NCBI GenBank assembly: GCA_014523695.1
Contig: JAATVS010000449.1
Location: 1 to 18,398 of the forward strand
Source: Nitrososphaerales archaeon TH5895
GTDB taxonomy: Archaea; Thermoproteota; Nitrososphaeria; Nitrososphaerales; Nitrososphaeraceae
Length of the DNA: 18,398 bases
Reading direction: 5' to 3'
Each line of letters opens with the position of its first letter. The first letter of the stretch is position 1. The notes beneath the pieces are model-generated. The model did no database searches. It worked only from the letters and a program-made list of their open reading frames with translations, and was not told the origin of the DNA. Made by a program: the position numbers and the translations under genes. Below, piece by piece: positions 1 through 7,363 of this stretch.

Positions 1-282
1 GTGGTTTATCAGTGAACCGACAGCCCCATATGATTTGACAATTTCAGGAACTAGAAACCCCGTTGTTGATCCAGGCTTTGAAAAGTCGACATGTTGACTT
101 ATTACGGGAGTCTTTACTGTGGCACAGACCTGACTTAGCGACGGTTGGGGAGGGGCAATTATGATATCAACCCCAGTGTCATTGCTGACCTGTTCCGATA
201 CCTTCGATAGTTCTATGCTCTTTGGTCCTGAAATCTCAAGATAGTTCTTAAAATTGATAATTAGCGGTGAACTAAAGTTCAA
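1..282 (-). CDS. tpiA: Triosephosphate isomerase, archaeal type (N-terminal 94 codons; runs off the left edge)
   Basis: It interconverts dihydroxyacetone phosphate and glyceraldehyde 3-phosphate in cytosolic gluconeogenesis/glycolysis. The reverse-strand translation starts N-F-S-S-P-L-I-I-N-F-K-N-Y. The N-F-K-N-Y carries the substrate-binding Asn and Lys of beta-strand 1 of archaeal TIM. It continues with I-I-I-A-P-P-Q-P, then Q-H-V-D (archaeal equivalent of the Q-N/Q-H stretch), K-P-G-S-T-T-G and G-A-V-G-S-L-I-N-H, which leads to the catalytic-His region of strand 4. The catalytic Glu half lies outside the window. The start is TTG at 282, chosen because AAGGAG (290-295) sits 7 nt upstream and the family starts just before the first beta strand. 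It lies 184 bp downstream of the FBP aldolase/phosphatase on the same strand, so two neighbouring triose-phosphate steps may be co-transcribed. Confidence 0.88.
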   Translation of the reverse strand, partial: MNFSSPLIINFKNYLEISGPKSIELSKVSEQVSNDTGVDIIIAPPQPSLSQVCATVKTPVISQHVDFSKPGSTTGFLVPEIVKSYGAVGSLINH

Positions 283-466
283 ATCTTTTCTCCTTAAAGA
301 AAACTGGTCAATTCGATTGTGTCATTCACGAGCTACCGATATGTAAGATCGTCGATACTATAGAAGAGAGTTTCTTTTTGCCGTACACTAATGGACACAG
401 GGAAAGGAGTCATCGTAATAAGACTTCCAAACATTCGGCATATTCCTCTCATTTCGTATTTGTCTG

Positions 467-1588
467 TTATTTGCTCTTGCCGATTACCTTCTCGATGTCC
501 TTGAATTTTTGATTAAGCTTTTTCATTCTTGCTTCATAGCCCTTGTTGTACTCAAGCTCATCTGGAACCAATGTGGCAGGGTGAATGAATCCCTGGTTAC
601 GCATTATCATTGCGCGCTCAGCTGCCCAGATCCGCTGCAGCTCCCAATCCGCAGTACCAAATCCGTCGTGAGGACCAGTCAATTTTCCATTTCGCATACT
701 AAATACAAGGCACGATACTATTGGCAGAGAATAGTTAAGAGAAGCCGCCGAATTGAGTTTAACGGGCATTAATGGCATATGATGGCTACCTCGAGTGTCT
801 CCTGCAACAAAGTGTGGATTATTGAATGCGCTTCCGACCTCTTCAGTAGCAGGGAAATCCTTCTGAGTCCGAACTATCATTATTGGATCATCCTTGCCTA
901 CATACGTGCCCGCTATATTGTGCAACCTATCTGTAGAAGCAGATACTATTACCTCACCATCTTCTTTTTCAGAAGAAACGATTGAGTGAACTACAAATCG
1001 TCCTGGGTACATAAGGGCGGCTTCCAGCTCTGCTTTATCCTCCCACATCTTGAGGCTTGCCAATTTTCCTGACATGACGTCCATAATTCGAAAGGTAACA
1101 CCTGCAGCTAGCTTTTCATTTATCAATAATCCCGTGTTGCTTCCAGCATCCACAAAGGCACGCCATAATGGGAAGTTAAATGCTCCCGGTTCAGTCTTGT
1201 CTGCGGCATATACACTGAATACCTCACTTGGCCGCTCCTCCATCTCAATTTCAGCTACTCCAGGTCCCATGCCCTTGACATTACCTGAGAAAGCATCTTT
1301 CAGGAGATCCTGGCCTGCTCCGTACAATCCCTGTTCCTTTGCTAATTTGGTACCAGTGGTAAATGCGTCCCATGCTAGTTTGTGAACCTTATCATTTTCT
1401 ATTCCACGGGTGTGACTCATAATGAGATGAATATCATCACCTGTGTAGCCTATGTACACATCAATTAGTAGATTCTTTGAATTTTTCTTTACAAATTCCT
1501 TAACCGAGTTTAAAAGTTCATCACTTGGTCTTGTATGACCTCCGATCGATCCGATATCTGCTTTTATAGCTGATACAGTTACTTTCAT
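467..1588 (-). CDS. fbp: Fructose-1,6-bisphosphate aldolase/phosphatase (bifunctional, archaeal)
   Basis: This Mg-dependent bifunctional enzyme condenses DHAP and glyceraldehyde 3-phosphate to FBP and dephosphorylates it to fructose 6-phosphate, which makes gluconeogenesis one-directional. The 373 aa are the full family length. Residues known from Sulfolobus/Thermoproteus enzymes are visible: D11 and H18 (A-D-I-G-S-I-G-G-H), D51-D52 (G-D-D-I-H), G-M-G-P-G-V-A-E at 106-113, D130-K131, Y229 and the Schiff-base lysine K232 followed by D233-D234 (Y-V-G-K-D-D-P), and the late G-D-T-R-G-S-H-H stretch. The start is ATG at 1588; the family starts M-K-(V/I)-T-(V/L)-S, which fits exactly. It lies upstream of tpiA on the same strand. 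Several ORFs on the opposite strand inside it are shadows. No missing key residue is seen. Confidence 0.97.
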   Translation of the reverse strand: MKVTVSAIKADIGSIGGHTRPSDELLNSVKEFVKKNSKNLLIDVYIGYTGDDIHLIMSHTRGIENDKVHKLAWDAFTTGTKLAKEQGLYGAGQDLLKDAFSGNVKGMGPGVAEIEMEERPSEVFSVYAADKTEPGAFNFPLWRAFVDAGSNTGLLINEKLAAGVTFRIMDVMSGKLASLKMWEDKAELEAALMYPGRFVVHSIVSSEKEDGEVIVSASTDRLHNIAGTYVGKDDPIMIVRTQKDFPATEEVGSAFNNPHFVAGDTRGSHHMPLMPVKLNSAASLNYSLPIVSCLVFSMRNGKLTGPHDGFGTADWELQRIWAAERAMIMRNQGFIHPATLVPDELEYNKGYEARMKKLNQKFKDIEKVIGKSK

Positions 1589-1663
1589 TAATTTTCCCTA
1601 GCCTATTTCGCTCTGTGCATCATAAATCCCTTCCGATAAGGTCTGTTTTAATACTACCAAAAG

Positions 1664-1771
1664 TTAGAATCTTAGACGGCTGCCGAACTCGGCACGGAGA
1701 GCATCCCCTTTGACATCGACATAAGCTTTAAGAAAGATGACAAACTTTATGCTTACACCTAGCTCTAAATC
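1664..1771 (-). other. Open frame that could be the frameshifted C-terminus of the 119-aa gene
   Basis: Immediately after the last codons of the 119-aa gene, the shifted frame reads G-D-L-E-L-G-V-S-I-K-F-V-I-F, then L-K-A-Y-V-D-V-K-G-D-A-L-R-A-E-F, ending S-R-L-R-F at a TAA (1664-1666). It contains no ATG, GTG or TTG start of its own, is richer in G+C than the flanking gap, and has a protein-like residue mix. This could be the true C-terminus after a one-base indel (mutation or sequencing error), or chance. The 14-nt inverted repeat TGCCGAACTCGGCA (1681-1694) lies inside it. Confidence 0.25.
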
Positions 1772-2129
1772 ACCTAGAATTCACAAAATAATTGTATCTT
1801 TTTTCAACTTCCTTGTTGTCTCCTTTGAGAACAAGCACCGACTCCTTCTTTAATAATTCTCTTGCGCGCGTTTTGAATTTTTCACCTTCGGGGGAGTTGG
1901 AGAATGTAGATAAAGTATATTCAAAGTGGTTCATGTATTCAACCACCTTATTTCTGAATTCATCTCTTGTCGGATTCGATTGACCTTCTATCTTAAACCA
2001 ACTGCTAGCGCAGGAACATGCGTACAATTTTGCCAAGTCCTCGATCAACCTATCTATTTCATAGTAATCCAACGCCAATATTTTGTGGTAATTAGGAGAT
2101 AAGACTGTTACTGGGTATTGCCGGAGCAA
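1770..2129 (-). CDS. Hypothetical protein, 119 aa, possibly frameshifted at its 3' end
   Basis: I do not recognise this protein. It looks soluble and largely helical, with a D-Y-Y-E-I-D-R-L-I-E-D-L-A-K-L segment, two nearby Cys (about residues 38 and 40), a middle helix around V-E-Y-M-N-H-F, and a basic K/R-rich C-terminal half. No signal peptide or TM segment is visible. The start is uncertain: the longest frame begins at TTG 2129 without a clear ribosome site, and internal TTG codons just before the D-Y-Y-E helix are alternatives. Its stop is followed in another frame by about 35 protein-like codons running to a stop at 1664, so the gene may be longer and broken. It sits upstream of fbp on the same strand with no evident functional link. 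Confidence 0.5.
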   Translation of the reverse strand: MLRQYPVTVLSPNYHKILALDYYEIDRLIEDLAKLYACSCASSWFKIEGQSNPTRDEFRNKVVEYMNHFEYTLSTFSNSPEGEKFKTRARELLKKESVLVLKGDNKEVEKRYNYFVNSR

Positions 2130-2309
2130 GGCGATATGTGAGCTGCTACCCCTATGTAGTAATGGCTTGACTTGCGTTCTTCGCTTTTCTGAGTCTTGAA
2201 ATGAAAAAAACGTATCGCTTTCACGATATCGGTTAGCGTACTGAATATGCTGGACACTCCTTAGAACCGCTTTGATGGGTGACTGTGTGGTATTTCAAAA
2301 GGCCCATCT

Positions 2310-2669
2310 TTGACCCAAAAAGAAAAGTCTTTGTTAGGCGAAGAAGGAGAAGCAGTAGTAACAAAGTTGAAAATATATTTGGAACGCAGCGGAGGTATAA
2401 TGGGTTCAGTCTCTTCTCGAACTATTGATACTGACAAGCTTAGCAAGTCACAAGCCACTGAACTGAAGGAACTTCTGACGCACTCTGATTTCTTCAAGTT
2501 ATCTTCTTTGAGATCAAATGTGGCAAGCCAGAAAGGCGCAGCTGATTATTACACCTATAATATTACGGTTGAAGATGGAGCAAAGAAACATTCCGTTAAG
2601 TGCACCGATATTGCCATGACTAAGGAGCTCAGGCAGTTGATCAGCTCTTTATCAAAATTAAAGAAATAA
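2310..2669 (+). CDS. Emfourin-like inhibitor of M4 (protealysin-type) proteases
   Basis: Emfourins are small cytosolic inhibitors of protealysin-like M4 metalloproteases, usually encoded beside the protease. From about residue 20 the protein reads L-K-I-Y-L-E-R-S-G-G, then D-T-D-K-L (41-45), a helix with E-L-K-E-L-L, the hallmark-like D-F-F-K-L, Y-Y-T-Y-N-I-T-V-E-D-G, and a last helix L-R-Q-L-I. This is the family order: R-x-G-G, D-x-x-x-L, D-F-F-x-L, Y-x-I-x-V-E-D-G-x-x-x-H-x-V. The longest start is TTG 2310 with AAAAGG 7-8 nt upstream. TTG 2367 would give M-K-I-Y-L-E-R-S-G-G, closer to the family N-terminus, so the first 19 residues are doubtful. The cognate protease gene follows on the same strand after about 630 bp. 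Identification is by recalled family pattern. Confidence 0.75.
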   Translation: MTQKEKSLLGEEGEAVVTKLKIYLERSGGIMGSVSSRTIDTDKLSKSQATELKELLTHSDFFKLSSLRSNVASQKGAADYYTYNITVEDGAKKHSVKCTDIAMTKELRQLISSLSKLKK

Positions 2670-3271
2670 ATTTTCTAAAAGCTTTCCCGTATATTGGCTC
2701 AGTTTGTTATGTAGATTGTAGTTATTCGATCTTGTATTCCACCAAAATGAACACGCTGACTTGTACATTCCTTAAGTCAGGGTGAATATGCCATTACTAT
2801 GTTGCACAAGACTGACCTATTCATAAGTAATGTACTGAGTAGATCCACTTTATCCCAAGATGAACCAACGTCGAGGTTTAGAAGGAAACGGATGACTACA
2901 GCCTTACAAATCTTCCTTCTTTTATCATTTATCTCTACGTATCACGCTCCCTCATCTGTCAAGATAATTTATGTCTATTCCATTTTCCGTTCTCTGTTTA
3001 TCTGCTCAAGTAACTACAAAATATCTATCTTCCACCATAGTTGTTCTTTTGATCCCGCATAATACTATGCATCAGGTTTGCCGTAAGTTCAAATACTTTG
3101 GTTAGATCTGCGTTCCGGCAGTGAGAAAACAACTATAGGATACACAGCATAGTGGGTTGAACGGCCTAGCGAAAGCAAAGGACCTATATCACCTTTAATG
3201 ATCAGGGATTCGACAAGACATCTATTTATTGGTAGTAAGCTGCTTCTATGACACATGGGATCAGAAATAGT
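2670..3271. other. Intergenic gap between inhibitor and protease genes
   Basis: About 600 bp. Both strands hold short open frames (87 codons plus, 79 codons minus), but they lack ribosome sites and recognisable motifs and have unnatural residue mixes, so I do not call them genes. No clear hairpin terminator is seen after the inhibitor gene. The gap shows that the two genes are not tightly overlapped as in the bacterial protealysin operons. Confidence 0.5.
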
Positions 3272-3279
3272 AATATACT
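3272..3279 (+). promoter_or_regulatory. TATA box of the M4 protease gene
   Basis: AATATACT lies about 25-29 nt upstream of TTG 3298 and ATG 3304. This is the spacing expected for an archaeal TATA box driving a leaderless or nearly leaderless transcript. No Shine-Dalgarno sequence lies between the box and the start, which agrees with that. Confidence 0.45.
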
Positions 3280-3303
3280 TATCCCCTGTTCCGTTATTTG
3301 GAC

Positions 3304-4404
3304 ATGCATTTCCATAAAAAAGGAACATTACCCTGCAAACGTGACAATCACATTTGTTTCATACTGCCGGAGTACGTGAACAAGCGTATCGTTGAGAATG
3401 GTTCAGATGAACAGAAACGTAGAGCGTGGCAGAATCTTATCGCAACGGAACAGCTCAGAGGTAGAAGAAATATTGTAGGGGGGCTGTATACAATGTTTCC
3501 CACTTCAGATAAGCTTTATAGGAGCATCTTTAATGCGGAAAATGAGGAGAATCTTCCAGGAAAGCTCGTGCGAGGGGAGGGGGCTACTCGAAAGGGTGGC
3601 GCTTCAGTTGATGAAGCTTACGACTATTCTGGAAGTACATACGAGTTCTTTAACAAGATTTTCGATAGGAGATCTATAGACAATAAAGGAATGAGACTCG
3701 ATTCTACGGTGCATTACGGGGAGAATTATAACAACGCTTTTTGGAATGGCAATCAGATGGTCTACGGCGACGGCGACGGGGAGATGTTCAACCGATTCAC
3801 AATATCCCTTGATGTAATAGGACACGAGCTTGCGCATGGTATAACTCAGTACGAGGCAGCCCTCGAATACAATGGTCAGTCAGGCGCACTGAATGAAAGC
3901 TTTTCTGATGTTCTCGGATCTCTAGTAAAGCAATCCGTACTGAAACAGAATGCAGACAAAGCTGATTGGCTTATCGGTGCTGGTCTTTTTAAGAGGAAGG
4001 TAAAGGGAGCAGCTCTTCGTTCCATGAAAGAACCTGGGAGTGCATATGACGATCCTGTTATTGGAAAAGATCCTCAGCCAGGACATATGAAGGACTATGT
4101 AAATACTACAAGTGATAACGGAGGAGTGCATATAAACTCTGGAATTCCAAATCGTGCATTTTATCTGACTGCAATTGAGCTGGGCGGAAAACCATGGGAG
4201 AAGGCAGGAATGATCTGGTACGTTACTCTTAGAGATCGCCTGAGAGAGAACTCTACTTTCAAGGATGCTGCCGAGCTAACCTATAGCGTGGCGGGAAATT
4301 TGTTTGGTAAGGGTAGTCCTGAACAAAAAGCTGTTGCGAACGGATGGTCGGGCGTCGGATTACAAATTAAGTCAGCTAAAGGAGTAGCCAGAAGGCGGGC
4401 TTAG
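3304..4404 (+). CDS. Protealysin-like M4 (thermolysin family) zinc metalloprotease
   Basis: A thermolysin-fold zinc endopeptidase (about 366 aa). Counting from TTG 3298, the zinc motif is H176-E177-L-A-H180. The third ligand is E200 in G-A-L-N-E-S-F-S-D, 20 residues after H180 as in thermolysin. The transition-state His is H278 in D-N-G-G-V-H-I-N-S-G-I. The M4 block W-N-G-N-Q-M-V-Y-G-D-G-D-G precedes the zinc site. The N-terminus is a short protealysin-type propeptide with C-x-I/F-L-P-E-Y followed by a K-R-x-x-x-x-x-x-L helix; no signal peptide or FTP/PepSY prodomain is present, suggesting a cytosolic enzyme. ATG 3304 is preferred over TTG 3298 because it lies at leaderless distance from the TATA box. 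The emfourin-like gene upstream points to control by a dedicated inhibitor. All catalytic residues are present. Confidence 0.92.
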   Translation: MHFHKKGTLPCKRDNHICFILPEYVNKRIVENGSDEQKRRAWQNLIATEQLRGRRNIVGGLYTMFPTSDKLYRSIFNAENEENLPGKLVRGEGATRKGGASVDEAYDYSGSTYEFFNKIFDRRSIDNKGMRLDSTVHYGENYNNAFWNGNQMVYGDGDGEMFNRFTISLDVIGHELAHGITQYEAALEYNGQSGALNESFSDVLGSLVKQSVLKQNADKADWLIGAGLFKRKVKGAALRSMKEPGSAYDDPVIGKDPQPGHMKDYVNTTSDNGGVHINSGIPNRAFYLTAIELGGKPWEKAGMIWYVTLRDRLRENSTFKDAAELTYSVAGNLFGKGSPEQKAVANGWSGVGLQIKSAKGVARRRA

Positions 4405-4887
4405 TCCTCTTCTGCAGTTCAAATATGGACAATCAAACACGGTTGTAGAGAATGTTAAGTTATTTCAAAAATAAATTTTTCTTATGACTGAAATTAAAGT
4501 ATGGGGGTAGTCGGTGAACCGATCCTTGCTAGTACAATCCCAATTAGACGTTTTAACTAAAGAAAGAATGGATGTAACCTGTGTTGGTCGCCGAGGCAAT
4601 AGTCATTTCTAGATATTAATATCTGACCGGACTGTATGGCGATGAATAATAGTTCGAGTATTGAAAATGGATTTTCGCATGACGGACCTTTGAGATATAT
4701 GACAATTGCCGTTAGTTATTCATTTTAGGTATTAGAGCACAAATTTGAGGTATTCTGGAGGACCAAATATTATACATATTACTATGAGTGGGATTACTGA
4801 CCTATACAGGGAAGGCTCTATATTTTAGAAAATAAAATCCGAACGTATCCTGCTATAATTAGGCCCCAACTTACTATGAAAAGCCAG
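4405..4887. other. Intergenic gap with a 14-bp palindrome
   Basis: No gene is recognised. The stretch holds a small inverted repeat TCGGTGAACCGA (4511-4522), the perfect palindrome AGATATTAATATCT (4611-4624), and directly after it a 30-codon plus-strand frame (4635-4727, M-A-M-N-N-S-S-S-I-E-N-G-F) without a ribosome site. The remaining two thirds of the papain-like peptidase are not found here in any minus-strand frame that I read. Confidence 0.4.
4611..4624. promoter_or_regulatory. 14-bp perfect palindrome, possible operator
   Basis: AGATATTAATATCT equals its own reverse complement. It lies 10 nt upstream of a 30-codon plus-strand frame and about 210 bp downstream of the M4 protease stop. 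It could be a dimeric regulator site or just an AT-rich chance palindrome. Confidence 0.2.
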
Positions 4888-5214
4888 TTATAGATCCACA
4901 TAGCTGCTTTTTCCTCGCTTGCTCATGTACTCATACATGTTTGCAGCCATGTTTGCTGTGCGACTCCCCAACTGACCTTGATCTTTGACTGGAGAACAAT
5001 ATTTTCGATTGTCGACCTTAACGGGAAGTGCCTTTGTCCTGGAAGTTTTACCCGTAGTTTGTAGCACTGACTTGATGCCACTACCCTTTTTTTCGTTGGT
5101 TGTCCGCAATTCTGACAATAATCTCCGCTCTACATCTTGAGGACCGTAATCCTTTATTGACGGATAATCCTTTAGCCATCCAAATCTCTTAATTTTATAT
5201 CCGTAATCTGGCAT
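4888..5214 (-). pseudogene. Truncated papain-like (C1A) cysteine peptidase with catalytic Cys replaced by Arg
   Basis: The 108 aa match the N-terminal part of stand-alone C1A peptidases: G-W-L-K-D-Y-P-S-I-K-D-Y (family G-W-x-x-D-x-P-D-x-R-D-Y), then L-P-V-K-V-D-N-R-K-Y-C-S-P-V-K-D-Q-G and Q-L-G-S-R-T-A-N. The oxyanion-hole Gln of D-Q-G is kept, but the nucleophile in G-S-C-T-A-N is Arg. Translation stops after S-S-Y-V-D-L, where the family goes on with S-R-L-F for some 200 more residues containing the catalytic His and Asn. The start is ATG 5214, with GGAG (5223-5226) 8 nt upstream; the frame is open to 5256 but those codons do not fit the family. A relic is most likely. A retained inactive mini-protein (for example a propeptide-like inhibitor) is possible but less likely. 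Confidence 0.65.
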
Positions 5215-5236
5215 GATACGCACTCCAGGTCCATTA

Positions 5237-5248
5237 CTTTTAAATATT
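5237..5248 (-). promoter_or_regulatory. TATA-like box upstream of the papain-like gene
   Basis: On the minus strand the stretch reads TAATATTTAAAA, centred about 29 nt from ATG 5214. That is a plausible archaeal TATA position giving a very short leader that would still include the GGAG at 5223-5226. Confidence 0.3.
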
Positions 5249-5256
5249 ATTATCAA

Positions 5257-5584
5257 TCCTAAGAGAATTTACTCTCGAATCTGGGAAAGGGCATGCGGTG
5301 ATATCAAAAATTATTCAGTACTACATACAATACTGAAATGAAAATTAGACCTTGCTAATGTTAAATAGTTAAAGCCGCTACTTAATTAAGTAGTCAACCT
5401 GAACGTGTTATCTAGAAATATAAGCGTTAAGAAAAGGTTGGCGTATATGGTGTCGACCGAGAGTAAGCGGGCTTTATCCTATTAAACATACTCATAGGTG
5501 ATTCCTATATAAGGTAGGATTCCCCCCTTAGCTGATCTATGACAAGTTGACCTATATTTAATGGGGTCTAGCGGTGGCTAAGTA
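5257..5584. other. Intergenic gap
   Basis: About 330 bp with no gene recognised. A TATA-like CTATATAAGG flanked by TCCTA/TAGGA lies near 5500, but no convincing coding frame follows it. Confidence 0.4.
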
Positions 5585-6535
5585 TTACGGGATGTTTCTT
5601 TGCCGGAATGGCCAAGGTGTAACCTGTGAGGTATGAATTTCAAGAAGCTCATTTGTCACGTCAGACGCTGTGAATTTATGAAGCTTTTTACTCTTCGCTC
5701 GGAGCGCAGCGGACCGTAACAGCTCTTCCATGTTACTTGACAATAATTCAACAAAGCCGGTTTTGTCTCTAGTGATCTGTTCCACTTCAAGAGAAGGTAT
5801 CGCTGCTTTCAGCACTTCCTGAATAATACTTTCACTTTTCTCGTCGACCGTGATACCAACTTCATAAGACACTTTAGGAATACACCTTCTCATTTCCTCC
5901 AAAGCAAGAGCAATTATTTCGTCCATAATGGGAAGACCACGGACTGTCAGGTCATAGGTTACATCAAGTTGTAGATTGGGATCTATTCCGGTGAATTGGA
6001 TAGTATGTTTTCCAGTTGTCATAGGCTTCAAGAGGACCCAGAAACCATCTGATACCATACGAGCAATTCCAGGTCTATGCTCTAAAAAGTTTTTGTCAGA
6101 AATTATCAGATGAAATGGAGGAGTTTGCACTCGATATCTGGCAAAATCTTGTATCTCGACACCGTCTACTTTGAGGCCTAACCCAGTAACCTGATCCACA
6201 TCATTAGTAACTAATTTGAGCAACCGTGAATCGGTAGCATCGTGAAACTCGGCTGTGCACCTCTCAGAATTTATGATCGGAAAGAATAATGCCTTCCCAA
6301 CAGGAATAGTACATGCTCTAACGATCCTTGAGGTCACTACGGTCCCCGCCAAGAACCAAACAGGTCCATTCTGCGATTGGTTGCAGTTCTTTCCTGAGTT
6401 GTCAACTGCAGGATTATCCTGCGTCGAGATCGAGAACATCCTCTGCCACCACCAGGCCGCCCACTCTGCATAGGTCAATCCGTATGGTTTGACCTCAGGT
6501 GGAAATGTTGCTACGCCACATTTTTCGCTGTTCAC
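5585..6535 (-). CDS. WWQW-family protein 1, with C-terminal helical extension
   Basis: This is an uncharacterised conserved family found in archaea and bacteria. The core (residues 19-198) reads G-L-T-Y-A-E-W-A-A-W-W-W-Q (W25, W28-30), N-P-A-V-D-N-S-G-K-N-C, G-P-V-W-F-L-A-G-T, R-A-C-T-I-P-V-G-K-A-L-F-F-P-I-I-N, Y-R-V-Q-T, V-S-D-G-F-W-V-L-L-K-P-M, and ends in a beta-like Y-D-L-T-V. No signal peptide or TM is seen. Residues 203-316 are unique to this copy and mostly helical; 234-303 resemble a histone fold (helix, loop, 28-residue helix, K-F-T-A-S-D, helix). The start is GTG 6535, preceded by AGGATGAT about 5 nt upstream. Function is unknown; I infer homology to the three other copies in this window from shared motif order. 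Confidence 0.8.
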   Translation of the reverse strand: MNSEKCGVATFPPEVKPYGLTYAEWAAWWWQRMFSISTQDNPAVDNSGKNCNQSQNGPVWFLAGTVVTSRIVRACTIPVGKALFFPIINSERCTAEFHDATDSRLLKLVTNDVDQVTGLGLKVDGVEIQDFARYRVQTPPFHLIISDKNFLEHRPGIARMVSDGFWVLLKPMTTGKHTIQFTGIDPNLQLDVTYDLTVRGLPIMDEIIALALEEMRRCIPKVSYEVGITVDEKSESIIQEVLKAAIPSLEVEQITRDKTGFVELLSSNMEELLRSAALRAKSKKLHKFTASDVTNELLEIHTSQVTPWPFRQRNIP

Positions 6536-7101
6536 ATAATATCATCCTACGATATCCAAATTATCGGGTGTAACCTTAATCTCCAATATACTAACTTTGA
6601 TCATGCCGACCTCAATATAGTGGAATGATATAAACCTTTATGGATTGTTGAGGATTTGTTCATTTAACAGTCTATAGTTTTGCCGGATTCTGAACCTATC
6701 TACAGAATAAGTCTAACTTTTTCAATGTACATTCTTGTTTGCAGGTAATTCGCGTACTAGTTCGTTTCTTCTATCATGCTTTCTCCGACTGAAAGCTACT
6801 TATTGAGATCCACGCTAAAGAAAATACATCCCTTGTGGATTCATTTTCTCATCATCTGTTGACATCTTGGGCTTTCTCTAGCCTCTGCTCAAAGTGTGTA
6901 TGAGTTGTTTATGAATAGCATGGTCCTCAATTGAGATACGGATAACCAGACAATGCTTTAAGTTAAAGTAGTAAACCTTCTTCTTCTTGTATCACGGCCC
7001 ATGTGCAACAATTCTGCTACCGCAGATAAAATGTGCCATCATTGGTCGGCCTTATAGACGCACATGGATTTGAAGGTCCATGCAGCTAGCCAGGTTGGAG
7101 G
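6536..7101. other. Intergenic gap upstream of WWQW protein 1
   Basis: About 565 bp with no gene. Minus-strand TATA-like boxes GTTTATATC (6628-6636) and AGTATATT (around 6587-6594) could drive WWQW protein 1. Nothing else is recognised. Confidence 0.4.
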
Positions 7102-7299
7102 ATGATGATGCTTAATGACTCACCTCAAATAATTCAACCAGCGGTATCGCTAGAAGGTCTTTATGTCAGAGATAACTTCTCCTGTGGTAAACTTAATCTG
7201 GTCTCGAAACTGGTCACTCGACCCGTGGCATCCTCCTTAACGAACATTCAAGGCTCACCATTTTTGAATGTCTGCGATTCGAGGAAGCCTCTATCATAG
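7102..7299 (+). pseudogene. Degenerate or truncated WWQW-family member (65 codons)
   Basis: After three ATG codons preceded by GGAGG (7097-7101), the frame reads L-N-D-S-P-Q-I-I-Q-P, closely matching the N-terminus of WWQW protein 3 (E-N-D-S-P-E-I-I-S-P). The two can be aligned without gaps for about 34 residues, sharing N-D-S-P, I-I, P, a Gly, an Asp and L-x-S-x-L, but all the Trp of the core motif are replaced. At DNA level several differences in the matching part are third-position changes, the mark of homologous coding sequence. The frame ends at 7299, followed 26 nt later by a GC hairpin with a T-rich tail. It may be a relic, or a short protein that kept only the N-terminal segment. The third ATG (7108) has the best spacing to GGAGG. 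Confidence 0.4.
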
Positions 7300-7325
7300 A
7301 TTATATCGGACACTACAGATTAGAG

Positions 7326-7345
7326 GCCGCGTACCGCGGCGTCTT
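7326..7345 (+). terminator. GC-rich hairpin with T-rich tail
   Basis: GCCGCG-TAC-CGCGGC (7326-7340) is a perfect 6-bp stem with a 3-nt loop, followed by GTCTTTATTG. It stands out in AT-rich surroundings and lies just after the 7102-7299 frame, so it may end plus-strand transcription. It also lies in the 3' flank of WWQW protein 2 on the other strand. Confidence 0.35.
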
Positions 7346-7363
7346 TATTGTCATGAAACACCG

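Noticed and set aside
509..1385. Plus-strand open frames of 68-111 codons opposite fbp
   Set aside because: They are antisense shadows of a gene with full family length and intact catalytic residues.
2799..3328. An 87-codon plus frame and a 79-codon minus frame between the inhibitor and the M4 protease
   Set aside because: No ribosome site, no recognisable motif, residue mix like translated noise; the minus frame overlaps the protease start.
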